In this document: piece after piece, positions 23,101-34,216 of the stretch | How the letters are laid out: each line of letters opens with the position of its first letter | Numbering within the stretch: position 1 is the first letter of the stretch | Source of the DNA: Gliomastix tumulicola | Lineage: Eukaryota > Ascomycota > Sordariomycetes > Hypocreales > Bionectriaceae | Length of the DNA stretch: 64,000 nt | Reading direction: 5' to 3' | Assembly (NCBI GenBank): GCA_001599755.1 | Contig: BCHX01000003.1 | Location: forward strand, 1,485,015 to 1,549,014 | Notes under the pieces: generated by a model | What the model was told of the DNA's origin: nothing | The model's input: the letters and a program-made list of their open reading frames with translations, nothing else | Databases searched by the model: none | Program-made: the position numbers and the translations under genes

Positions 23101-24099
23101 CTTAGGTACCTCTTTCCCAGGATGTCTGACTTGTGACGACATGGTTGAGGAAGGCGCCACCTCCCTCGCTCTTTCCCAGTCGTCCTTCATACGAGAAAGT
23201 GCGTGATTGCATTCTCTCGGCAACGCCGAAGTCTTCTCTTCCAACCCCCCTCTCTTTTTGACGTGAGAGAAGAGGAAAGTGAAAAATTTAAAGCACCCGA
23301 TCAGTGGGTAGACAGGACGAAAATTTGCACCCTCCGCGCCCGTGTCCGCTTCCGCTAATAACACCCGACGCGGCTTCCACGGAACCTCTAAAGCGCCCAA
23401 GGAGCAGCCGGCGCCAAACTACGCCCGCGGCTTAAAGGACCATCGCAATAAGGATCATACCCATAGCGTAGCAACAAGAAACGGCTTCCGCTGGCGACAC
23501 GAGCCAAACCCGACGCGAGGCCAGCAGTCCGAGAGTGGGACACAGGCGTGATCAGCAAACCAGCAGGCGACATGTCGGGCAAACTCTGGCTCGAGCGCAA
23601 CTCGTATTTGGCGAGAAGCATGCTTGATATTCAACATTCGTACCGCACAGTCGGATATACTGGGGAAGAATTGACAAGGACGAGACAAGGGGGGGGCGTG
23701 CTTTGGGAGAAGCACGACCGGGGGTCATCTTGGCCCTGAAACGTCCGATACCACGTTAAATTGGGTTGACAGACGTGCGTTAGATCAACCCATTCCGTTG
23801 TGCTGGGACGGGGACCGACAAGCTTGCAGCGCCTGCACCCGCCCGACTGGCTTCAGGCAGATGAGACACCTCGATGTACTCCTCTTGTACATGACCACCC
23901 CACCCCCCTTCTCGGTTCCCTCATCACCCCTGACGCCGCCATTCTGTGCAATTATTGGTGGGCTCGAGAATGACGGTTGGGAACTGAAATTATGAGATTG
24001 CCCGCCAGCTAACACAAGTTGCCACCCGGAACAGTTTGTTCATCGCCGCCCAGCCAGTCGGCTGCTCCCCTTTCAATGGAGACAAACGATAATCACCCC

Positions 24100-24423
24100 C
24101 TAGAAAATGCTAAAATAGCCTGCCATTGGTCGTCCAGGTTCCTGGCCTGTTGACCAAGGACGGATGGCTTGGACGGACGCCGCCTTGATTTGAGAAATTT
24201 CGGGGTAGCTCCCTCCTGAACCAACCTTCGAAAACTCACCATCTCGTCCTCCTCCAATATCCGCAATGGACATCCGGATCCGCTCCATTTCGTCTCCGTA
24301 GTTGAGATGATAACACGAGTCATGAAGAATCATGAACTGTGTCAGCCAACCCCAAGTTGTGGAGAAGAAGTAAGGGTGACTTACTCGTGCCTCTTGGGGG
24401 AATGTCACCATCATGCTATACAT
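24100..24423 (-). other. Candidate small spliced gene (weak)
   Basis: On the minus strand an ATG at 24423 opens MYSMMVTFPQEAR, directly followed by a consensus donor GTAAGT. After 48 bases ending GGCTGACACAG, the frame continues FMILHDSCYHLNYGDEMER and on to ADIGGGRD, where a second consensus donor, GTGAGT, stands. The first putative intron is also open if unspliced. Two strong donors with a frame between them are unusual in this region, but the branch site is very close to the first acceptor and no good third exon was found. I recognise no family. It may be a short non-coding RNA, a gene fragment or chance. Confidence 0.2.
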
Positions 24424-27400
24424 AGCCCGCCATGAGCGCTGGATCGACGTCGGCCGTTCCAGACGTCAATGAACTCCCAAGAGCTGAAAGGAAGGCAAGC
24501 AGGACCCTGGCTCTCGCATAAAGGCTTGCAACTGGAACTATCATGTTATATTAAAACTAAAAAGCAATTCGGCGCCGGCTGTAGCTCGACCCTGCTACCT
24601 GAGAAATTCACTGCAAAGACCCCCATGCGTCCAGGCCGATCCGAGCGCCCGTCAGTGGCTAGCTCGCGTTGACTTTCTCCGTACCCTTGGGATTCCGAAT
24701 GGCAGCCGTGGCTGGTGATCTCGGCATACGTCTCATCCATATCACTGGGTCCTGTTTAGGGTGTTTCTCTCTGCTGGTGCAGGATGACTTGCATGCGTGC
24801 CGGGATGGGCTCGATATACTGGTACCGTCCGTCTGCATGTGCTGCGATATGAAGCAAGGTTAGGGCATCATGTCAGGAGTTTCATGAGTCTCGCGTCATG
24901 ATGGCAGCAGATGCTCCGTACGAGATGGCAAATTGATTCGGGTCGTTGGTGGAGATCCCACTGGGTTCCTTTTCCGAACCCCCTCCCCTGTCTGGCCCTA
25001 TCTTGACCATGCGTCGAGGCTCAGGAAGGCTCGCATTCCGCGGCTGAGGCAAAACACGGACAGGCGCAGGGCAGCCTGTCATGGAGGTCTTGTCCTGCCC
25101 GTCAGCACTTGGTCGGGGCTAGGTCGGCCAGTTGCCCTCCTTTCCGAGGTGCTGCCATCTCACCGCTATCAGCAAGTGAATGGAGCACTATAGCTGCGGA
25201 AGCTATATTGACGTCGGAATACTGTGACTTGTTCGATGGGCGAGTGCTTCGTATAGGTCCTCGTGCCTCCTTCCACTGCAGTGCAACCCAGCATCATGGG
25301 ACCCCTTGCCTGTCCGATGTGCAAATGGGTATTTCGGTCGCTTCCCCGCCCAATTAATATCGCCTTAAGCGCAGGGAAAATCAAGGGGTACATGCGCATT
25401 GGGCAAGACGAGAGCAGGGCAGGGGAGAGGGAGAAAATCGAGAACCAGCAGAGAAAAAAAACAACCGAGCTTCTGCCCATGGCAAGGGTGGTGTGCGGAC
25501 TTTTTTTTTTTAGGGGCACCATCCATCACCGCCTTTCCGACCCATCAGGCCACGTCGGGATCTTGCATTTGCATGCTGTCTTGTCTCTTTTCGGCTGTGT
25601 CAGCTTTCGCCCGTGCCGGCTGTAACGGAAGGAAAAGAAAGAAAAAAAGAAGCCAGGGAAAAGGGCCAGGAACCCCTGCTAAGCCATCATGTGACCGCCT
25701 TATGGCTTGGCTCGAACCGATTGGATCGCGCGCTGATGATGAATGACTGACTCTCCCCGAAGCTTTCTCCGAGTGGTTGAGTACCCTTTGAAAAGGCACA
25801 GACCACGGGGACAGCCACGTCGATGATGCGGTGAGACGTGTCGCTGTTTCGAAAGCCGCGCCTTACTCCATCAGGGCGGGTGACAAGAGAATGGAAGCCA
25901 TCCCGATGTCGAAAGGCCCTTAAGTCGGGATGGGCTAAGACGACAGAGGTCGTGGTGCCGCGTGGGATGGCTGATTTCCGAATGCCTGAATGGGAGATGG
26001 GCCACAAATCGCCGATGAGATGCAAGGCGTGTACCAACCACCCTCACTGTACCCGTCCGTGATACCGACAACAGGGGTCTGAGGGGCGCTGCAAGCCTAT
26101 GCGTGTGTAATGCGCCATGTGCAGTGTACAGTGTGCACATATCATACTGAGCCTAGGCGGAAGGCGTAGCGGGAATAAGAGGACGGTGATTTGCCATCGA
26201 GAACTTTAGAACCACGACGTGGTACGATGGCAATTACACAGATGATACGATAGGACAAGACCTGATGGTGGTGGTGTTCTTGACACTAGCCGTGTGTTAC
26301 GGATACAGTACCGGTCTGGACGCTTGTCCCTGGCTGTGGCTGCCTTGCGGCGACCCTTTTGAGAATGCCTGATCCGCAGAGGTGCAGACAGGACGACGAG
26401 TGGCTTCTTCTTCTTTTTCTCGAAAGGTATTATCCTCATGCCGATCCGCCTCTGTCCCGCGGTAGGCGCCCACTAGCAGCTTCTGAGCCGCTGACCGCAT
26501 CTCGAAAGTGTCAAGGAGGAGATGGGGGGGCTATTGACTCGGGGTCAGCTGCCCTCGCTCGCTACAAAAGGCCTGTGAAGCTGGATGGAGATAATGCGAT
26601 GTGGCTATGGCTACGGGCTTGGCCACCCTATCAAAAGTCGTCTTGAGGCTGGTGAAGAGCACTGCGACGTCACTGATCTTTAACGAGCCGATGGTCTGGA
26701 GTGTGTCAAGGGTATAGGGGGTAGAGATACGCGACTGGGACGCTTTGGTGACCCCCCACCACTACTTAGCTCCAACGGTATAGTGCGCACTATAAGCGAC
26801 AGCTTTTTATATGACCGGAGAACAATGGGAGGGGGGGCGGCTGGTCAGTCGGTGTGTTCCGTGTCTGCCCAAACGCGGGTTTTTTCTGCCATTGTTTGGA
26901 TGATGCCATCTCCGTCGATAGGTCTTGACTGCTTGACAGCGCATATTGGATGGGACGAGATGGGCCATGTGACAATCCTGGATCGGTCCTTCACACGCGC
27001 GCGCGCAAGCGTGCAGATCTGGCAGGGTGCCCAGCCTGAAGAGTCACCGATTTCGATTTTGGGGTCTCGAAAGCAGGACTTTGCAGCCAACCAGCAGCTG
27101 GCGCTCGCTTCCGCCGAATATTCCACCTCGTTTTCTCCCTCACCGCCTCGAGCCTCGATGCCCCTCCATGAACTTCCTACCCCTCCTGCCACCGACTTCT
27201 CTCTAGTTCTCGTGTATGCGTGTCATTCCGTTGTCCACCTTGGCTGCCTTACGGGCAAGGGAGCGCGTGCATCAGGCCAAGCTGTGCGACTGAGCCTCTC
27301 CGCAGTGACGCTGCATGCTCTTATGGTCGCGACTCGGAGGAGGTCGACCGGTGTGGCCAGGTCATGAGGTGTCATGAGGTTATCACTGGGCTGTCATACG

Positions 27401-28037
27401 GAGACTAAGGGCAGCTAAGGAGTCCGTGCTGCGCTGGGCTATAGCGCTACTAAGAAAGATGCTATTACCGGAGCCAGCCCACGTTTTTATGGCTGCCACC
27501 CGCGTCCAAGGCCGGGCTCATGCGCGCCGTGATGCAGTAAGCGAGCTCGTCAAACGCGGCGTTGCCATGTCTTACCTGTGATGGTCTTGATGGGACAGAT
27601 CTTGTGAGCGAGTGGAGGAGATATCGGAGTCTCAGTGATGCCGATGGAAGATGCAACACCATACACGTGCTCTGTCAGGGCCTGCAATGCGTGCTGTGTG
27701 TAATCTGTAGGTCATGCACAGATACGCACATCCCCCCCAGGTTGCCAATCACAACGAGCACCCTCATGGTGTGAGGGTTTCTGGTAACGAGATGCCGTCC
27801 GTCGATAACGAGATGGTGGAGAACTGGCTGGTGGTGGTGGTGGTGGTGGTGAGCCGGACCGCGGGCTTGGAGCAATATCTGACAAGCTGCAAGCCCGTCT
27901 TTTTTCGTCGTTGATACAGGAACTCCGTATCCCCGTATGTATGACAGGTCGATCGCCTGCGAGGGTCTTTATGCCTGGCTGCCTGAAGAACGACGACGTT
28001 GAGACTTCGGTGCTGCAGCTCGGCCAGGGGGGGTGGA

Positions 28038-28061
28038 CAGAACCCAGAACCCAGAACCCAG
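28038..28061. repeat. Short tandem repeat, 7-bp unit
   Basis: Three tandem CAGAACC units followed by CAG, in the gene-free region. Confidence 0.75.
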
Positions 28062-29080
28062 CAGCAGAGCCGGGACCCTCCAGCACGTGTAGCGGCGACC
28101 AGAGCTGGAAATAGGTACTTACAAACAACCATGCCAACAGAGAGGCCTGTCATGGCAGAAGGACACCCCCCGGCCTGCCTCCCTCCCTGGGTGTCTGTCC
28201 CATGGATGAGGTACCGAGTACATGCTCTCTGCCTTGCGTGCTTGCGTCCCACGCCTTCCACGCCTGCCTGCAGCACCTGACTGAGCGAGTGGAAGCGAGC
28301 ACGAAAAGATGAGGCGGTTCACCTCAGTTCCCCATGCCTCAATACTGTGGATTCTGTGGGGGTGTGCTGTGGAACGATGATCCTCTCTCTCTCTCCCTCA
28401 GCGAGTCACGACTGCTGTAGCGACTGCAGCGGCATCACTGCTCGAAGCGGCGCTGCCCTGTGAACCGGTGAGCGGATGCCTGCATATGTCGTACACACAT
28501 ACGTACTCGTACTCCCTCCTCGGAGTCGCAGCGGGATCCCGACGCCTCGTCTCGCTACCGGCGGCCTGAGGCCGGTCTGGAGCGGTTGAGCTAATTCTAA
28601 TTCAACGGGACTCAACTGATGAAAGGCATTACGGCCAATACATGGGGACTACTACTTTGCGCCTGACTTAGTACGCTCTCAGTCTAGCTCCTCCTCGGGG
28701 GGCTTGCACGCCCGTCGAGATGGGAGATGGGACTGGAGACTAGGCCTAATCGCAGCTGGCTCAGGACGCCGACACGGCTCGCCAGAGACATTTTTCAAAT
28801 TTTTAATATTATCATCATCATCGCACACGAGATCGTCGCGCGCGCTAGACGGTCTGGGCTGGCCAGCTGGGCGAGGGAGCAGACGGTGCAGCATACGTAA
28901 GTCTGCGCTAGACAGCCAGAGCCTGCCCAAGTCCCTTTCTGCTGCGACCTTGCGACCTCGAGCTCTACTTGCATGCACATCGAGACCACCTCGACGTGCG
29001 TCCCAGAGAAGCCTTGGCATGCAGCTTGGGGAGGGACAGACACACTAAGGCAGGTTTTGCTGTTGCATGGGCATGGCGTT

Positions 29081-29111
29081 GCATGGCATGGCATGGCATG
29101 GCATGGCATGG
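29081..29111. repeat. Tandem repeat (GCATG)6
   Basis: Six exact GCATG units, with imperfect copies just upstream (29065-29080). The unit contains the palindrome CATG. Confidence 0.85.
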
Positions 29112-29242
29112 GCCGCATTGTCACTGTCAATCAGCATCAGCATTCCGATTCCCACCCGCCTTTTCGTCCTTCTTCTGCCCTTCTTTTCCTTCTTTCCCTC
29201 TTTTTCTGCTATGGTAATTCGAGCGTCCCCTTGCGTCCCCCC

Positions 29243-29243
29243 N
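29243..29243. other. Ambiguous base N in a C-rich tract
   Basis: The only N noticed in the window. It lies inside a homopolymeric C stretch (about 29237-29255), so it probably marks an uncertain run length rather than a gap of biological meaning. Confidence 0.9.
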
Positions 29244-29804
29244 CCCCCCCCCCCTCCCCTTTTCCTCCTCCTCACTCACCCCCCCTGGGGCGTCCTCTCC
29301 GCTCCAGACACGCCCCCTTCACTCCGCTATACGTGCTGCCCGGACTGGCAGGCTGGTAGAGGGGGGAGTCTCTCCAAGAGCCACACGCCCACACGCCTAC
29401 ACCCCCTCCTCCCCTCCCTGGGAGGCTATTCGCCGCATTGATCCTAGCTCAAACTCAGCGGGCTGGAGATCAACGACCCGTCTTTTGTGTTGGGTCCTGT
29501 CTTGTCGGTCGACTCAAGTCACCGCCCCTTCGGATAGTGGGAGGGCCCTGGTATCTTGTACATGTCATTTACGCCAAAATCCCTACCTGGACACTCACTT
29601 AGTCCTGTATGACTGATGAAAAGGTACGGCCTACGGAGCACTCTGCCGTGTCACTATCCATGGCCGCTCCATCCATGGTGCTTCCTCGCCTTGATACCGG
29701 CTGCGGTCCCCGGAATATGGGTCGTCCAAGGCCTGGCACCATGACGGCTTTTGCTTATACAAACTCGTGGCACCTCCGTTTAGTAGACACGCCCCCCCGA
29801 AATG

Positions 29805-30420
29805 GCCAAACGACTTCACTTTGATTCACCTACGTGGCAGGGTCCTGGGTGGTTACGCCTGGCTTTGTTCTCTTGCTCTTATAATAATAAATACGTCTGC
29901 TCCTCCTCCTCCTCATCACCTCTTCTCTCCCACTCTGATAGATCCTCCTCACAACACCAACCTGCCTGTCTTCTAACCGACCTCGACATCTTGACATCCC
30001 TCAGCAACTACTAGCAACTAGCACTAGTGCTCCCTCACCGCCCTACTCCTTTTCCACTGCCTGAGTGTTGTCTCATAACCGAGCCATCGTGCTTCACTTT
30101 GTGTGTCGTCACTCGGTCAGGCTTTTCCAAGATCGAAGTGGTGAAGTTTGATATTCCTCGCCAGCTTCGCTTTTAGGTTCCTTCCTCGCCAAACCTTTAC
30201 TTTAGGAACGGAAGGCACGCCCTCATCGTTCCTTCCACTCTCAACTCTTGGCCCAGCCCAAGCCCTCAAACGGTTTTGAGAAAGAATTCAAGCAAGACCA
30301 GCCATCTCACTCCCCATCAACGCCTCGAGGCTCTTCTCCGTTCGTCCATTTATGCGGCTGTGTTATTGAAGGACACGGAAGCTTCACGACAAGTCTCCCG
30401 ATCAGCCCCCATCCTTGACC
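29805..30420 (+). promoter_or_regulatory. Probable long 5' leader and promoter of the MFS transporter gene
   Basis: From 29805 to 30351 there is no ATG in any of the three plus-strand frames, although about eight would be expected by chance. The segment is pyrimidine-rich (CTCCTCCTCCTCCTCATCACC near 29900) and preceded by AT-rich ATAATAATAAATAC at 29881. This is what a scanned 5' leader of ~500 bases would look like. The only upstream ATG, at 30352, starts a five-codon uORF ending at 30369; the next ATG is the transporter start at 30421. Transcription start is inferred. Confidence 0.55.
30352..30369 (+). promoter_or_regulatory. Five-codon upstream ORF in the MFS leader
   Basis: ATG CGG CTG TGT TAT TGA, encoding MRLCY and ending 51 bases before the transporter ATG. 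It is the single ATG in an otherwise ATG-free leader, so it could tune translation. Whether it is translated is unknown. Confidence 0.4.
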
Positions 30421-32496
30421 ATGAAGCGGTTCAATATGAGGACCAGACCTGGTCATCACCGGCCCGGTGCCAGTCACGGCCACGAGCCGCGTCCGTTTCC
30501 CGCGAAGCAGATGTTTGTCCTAGGTATGGCTTCACCCCTGTGTTGAGTGGACTCGCGCCCGCGATGCTGGATTAGCTTGGGCTAAAACAACTTCTCGTCT
30601 CCCAGCCTGCTGCAGGATATGCGAGCCCATTGCCTTCATGTCTATCTTCCCGTACATCTACTACATGATCGAGGACTTCCACATCACCGACGACTCTAGC
30701 AAGATCTCGGTGTATGCCGGCATGGTCACGTCCGCCTTCACTCTGGCCGAGTTTGCAACGGGCGTGCTGTGGGGAAGGCTGAGCGACAAGATTGGCCGCA
30801 AGCCTGTGCTTCTCTTCGGTCTGGCTGGTACTGCCCTGAGTGTTCTCATCTTTGGCTTCGCCCCGAATCTGCCTGTTGCGCTCTTCGCTCGTGCTCTTGG
30901 TGGTCTACTCAATGGGTAAGCAGGGCTTGACGGCCTGGTTGTTCTCTAGACCCTTGGGTACTAACATGTTTGTATAGAAACATTGGCGTTCTGCAGACCA
31001 CCGTCGCAGAGCTGGTAACGGTGAAGGAGCATCAGCGTAAGTTGGCTGATCTAATGACACAGATGCAAGTCTGACACTGACTCTCTTCCATAGCTCGAGC
31101 CTACACCATTATGCCTATGGTATGGTGTATTGGGTAAGTCCCCATGATACTGCACTTCTCCTGTCGAATGGCCGTACTGACAGTAGAGCAGATCGATCGT
31201 TGGACCCATGATTGGCGGCGCTTTGGCGCGCCCGTGCATCAGCTATCCCAACATCTTCGCCCGCGGAACTATTTGGGACCGGTATCCTTACCTGCTTCCT
31301 AACCTTTTTAGTGCCGTGGCTGTTTTCATCGGCGTTGTCACCGGTATTCTGTTCCTCGAGGAGACGCACAACCTCAAGAAGCACCGCAGGGATCGCGGCC
31401 GCGAAGTCGGTGATTGGCTGGCCAGCAAGGTGGCTAGGCTGTGCTGTCGCAAGCGCGGGTCGGATCGTGCACCAGAGAAGCAGGCTCTTCTCGGAGGAGA
31501 GCATCCCGATGGCGACCTTGTCGACGTTCTCTGCGACATCGACGACTCACTTCCCGTCTACCGAAGCCAGGAGAGCTCACCTCGCCTGCAACCCCAGCCC
31601 GACCCGGAGCTTGGCGAGCCTGTCCCCGTCCCTGCTCCGGTCCCGAAGAATGGTCCAGGCTCTCCCGGCTTCAAGACCTTTACTCGACCAGTCATCATGA
31701 ACATTGTCTCCTACGGCATCCTTGCTTTGTAAGTCGGAGTGGGTGGGTTGCACTCAGTAGAATTCAAACTGACCATGATGACAGCCATACCATGACCTTC
31801 GATCAGCTTTTGCCCATCTTCCTCAGCACTGCTCCGCCGAAGCATCCCAATGTCGAGCTGCCCTTTAAGTTCGTCGACGGATTTGGTTTTGACACCAAGG
31901 CGATTGGTGTGGTCATGGCCGTTCAGGGCATCTACTCGCTGTTCTCGAACTATTTGGTCGTGGCGCCTGTCACCCGGAAGCTTGGCTCCCTTCGCCTTTT
32001 CCGGATCATCGCCTTGACCTACTTCACCCTCTACTTCGTCACGCCCTATCTTGTGCTCCTCCCCCACTCGATGAGGATGCCGGCCATCTACCTCTTGGTG
32101 GTGTGGAAGTGCACCTTTTCGACCATGGCGTACCCCAGCAATGCGATCTTGCTCGCCAACTCAGCACCATCGAAGGAAGTCTTGGGAACGATCAACGGTA
32201 TTGCGGCCTCGACTGCCAGCCTGTGCCGTGCTCTCGGCCCTACACTGTCAGGTCTTCTCTATTCCCTTGGGCTGGAGACGGGCTATTCTGGTCTGGCATG
32301 GTGGTTCAGTGCGGTGGTGACTATTGTTGGAGCCGGTCTGAGCCTTCAAATCACCGAGGGCGGTGGGCACTTCGACAACACTCCTGCTGAGGAGGACCCT
32401 CTCGACAACGAGCCCTATCTCGACGACTTCAGCGACTGCGAGGACGACGACGAAACTCTGATCAACGGCCGCAATCAGACTAGCGGTCGAGCCTAG
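30421..32496 (+). CDS. Major facilitator superfamily transporter, DHA1 type
   Basis: Six exons, 30421-30523, 30606-30915, 30978-31036, 31094-31133, 31192-31728 and 31785-32496, give 586 aa. The joined N terminus reads FPAKQMFVLACCRICEPIAF and continues into MSIFPYIYYMI, the first membrane span typical of this fungal subfamily (related to S. cerevisiae YCR023C and plant ZIF-like carriers). Motif A between spans 2 and 3 is GRLSDKIGRKPVLLFG, followed by IVGPMIGGALA in span 5. A long hydrophilic loop (~110 residues, from HNLKKHRRDRGRE to GFKTFTRP) separates the two six-span halves. The C terminus is acidic. It is a proton-coupled exporter by family; substrate unknown. All donors are GTA-type. A ~500-base leader precedes it, and a Zn2Cys6 regulator follows on the same strand. 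Confidence 0.88.
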
Positions 32497-34216
32497 ATCT
32501 CGCCCATCACTTGAATGGGCTCTTCTTTTTGATGCGCGGTCTGGATCCTGAGAGACACTGGATCTCATGACTCAACAGCCGCGCTTGTGCAACAGCCTTC
32601 TGGCTTATATCCTTTTTAATCGCTTTGTGGGACGTTCCATTATCACGAAAAAATATACCCGACTGATGGCAGGCATGGAACGGCGTTCAGATTCACTTGC
32701 CTTTTATATTTTGCTTTATTTTTGCTTTTGTGTACTGGAGCACAAGATTTCTTTTGCCCGCGCTTAACATGAAGCGCAGGGACATGGCGAATATTCAACA
32801 CGGAAAGCAGGGGGGGGAACTTCGGAGGAACCAAGACAGAGCCGGAGCATTAGGACGGGTTATCTTGGGCAAATTGGGCGAAATTTAGATAGACCAAGCA
32901 ACGACAGGTGTTGATACTGCGTGAGGAGCAGTTTTGTTATATCATGGAACAGCTGGTCATTATGAGGGCGTTTGAAGAAGGCAACTCGATTGATTTTTGG
33001 AACGAGGGCAGGACAGCAAAGAGCAAAGAAATAGATGTCTTCATTATATCTGTCATAATACCACGGCCATTAGCTCGTGTTACACGGATGCGGAGTTGTG
33101 TAGTCTCCGAATGTCTGTCGTTGGTCAATCATATCAGTTGGCGATTATCAGCTGGTGCGCCATTGGTCGATGAGATTGTGTAAGGGGAATGACTGGGACG
33201 AGATGGAAAAGCTTGTTTCCGCCACGGGGCTTATCGGTTCCCAATTTCCCATGCGCAGCGTTATCTGACGTTATCGCTGCCACTGCAGTTCGTCACGGCC
33301 GTTGCGTTCCAGGTGCCTGCCGTTTCCCATGTGGCGGCGCTAGGCTTTGCTTTAGGCTTAGTGCGGGGGGGTCAGCCCCGAATCTGCGTGCTCTGGTTGG
33401 CGAACCAATGTGGTCGCACTCCGCCCGCTTATCAGTCCTCATCTGGGCAGCCACCACTACGGACTGTGTGTGACAGAGTGACCCCCAACCTCAAAGGAGG
33501 CCCGACCTTGGACTTTACCTAACAGGTTCCAGGTTCACATGTTCGGACGCTCGCCTCTTTCTCAGTCGTATCCGTCTTTGGCCTTCTCCACGTTGCGCTG
33601 TGCTGGACCAGAAACGTCGTCGTGCATGCCGCATTGCATGTCCCCATCCCAGCTTTGATTTTTCTGCTTCTGAATCGATCTCCGGGCGGCAAGCAGCAGG
33701 CAGGTACATACATAACTAGAGCCTTGCGCCGGTGCCACAACCCCAACTCCATCTCCAACTCCGAGTCGCTTCCATCCCGATTTCTAAACCCGCACCGCCC
33801 ATCTCACCCACGTCTCTTCTCGGCTCTTGCTGCTCACCAGCCATCACGGTCATGAGCATCTCGGTCGACTGCCCGAAGCCGAGCTTGATTCTCCCGTTGA
33901 TCCCCACTAGCATGATGGCTTATTCGGATCGCACTGGAGCTCCAAACTAGTCATCGGACAGACAGACAGATAGGACGGAGGACGCGCAGCCCGCTCCTCG
34001 ACTCTTCGTCTTCAGGGCCCTCGACGGTCCTAGGCCACCGATAACGAGACGTATATATATGAGTACATAAGGGGGTTCTTTCACGCACAAGACCCCGTTT
34101 TCCCCTGAAAAGGCGTTGGAGAGAGGTAGTTTCTTTTTATTTTGACTACCTTTTCCCCTGCTTCTTCTTCTTCTTCTACTTGTCTATCTTTATTATCTAT
34201 CTTTACCCACACAACT
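32497..34216. promoter_or_regulatory. Intergenic, promoter of the Zn2Cys6 regulator
   Basis: Spacer of 1.7 kb. Near the downstream gene a TATATATAT tract lies at 34052-34060, about 160 bases before the chosen ATG, followed by a CTTCTTCTTCTT pyrimidine tract at ~34160. The left part is the 3' region of the transporter. I see no gene in the middle. Confidence 0.5.

Larger units (their letters stand above)
16301..29600. other. Gene-free region of about 13 kb
   Basis: I find no gene, rRNA, tRNA or recognisable transposon here. Open frames are short (mostly under 150 codons), lie on both strands without splice continuity, often lack an ATG start and resemble no family I know. Base composition looks mixed rather than AT-rich by eye, so this is not the usual RIP-degraded repeat block. 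It contains GGT repeats (17161-17180 and ~27830-27850), a CGCGCGCG run near 27000, a 7-bp repeat near 28038-28061, a 5-bp repeat at 29081-29111 and an ambiguous base at 29243. It may hold long regulatory sequence, non-coding RNA genes or decayed sequence; the data do not decide. Confidence 0.6.

Noticed and set aside
25768..25783. CTCCGAGTGGTTGAGT, similar to the D-arm of tRNA-Leu/Ser
   Set aside because: No anticodon arm with proper loop and no GTTCRA T-arm follows within 80 bases, so a tRNA is not supported.
26783..27367. Longest open frame in the gene-free region (194 codons)
   Set aside because: It does not begin with ATG, has no recognisable domain, and overlapping frames of similar length exist on the other strand, as expected by chance in GC-rich DNA.
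27764..28276. 170-codon minus-strand frame with a threonine run
   Set aside because: The run comes from a GGT microsatellite; the rest shows no domain and no convincing splice structure.
16301..29600. Centromere or RIP-silenced transposon as explanation of the gene-free region
   Set aside because: The sequence is not AT-rich by eye and no reverse transcriptase, transposase or terminal repeat was recognised; this needs a computed composition profile to settle.
34142..34216. Upstream in-frame ATG extending the Zn2Cys6 regulator by 25 residues
   Set aside because: The extension is encoded by the CT-rich leader tract and gives low-complexity Ser/Thr sequence; the ATG at 34217 is a more natural start.
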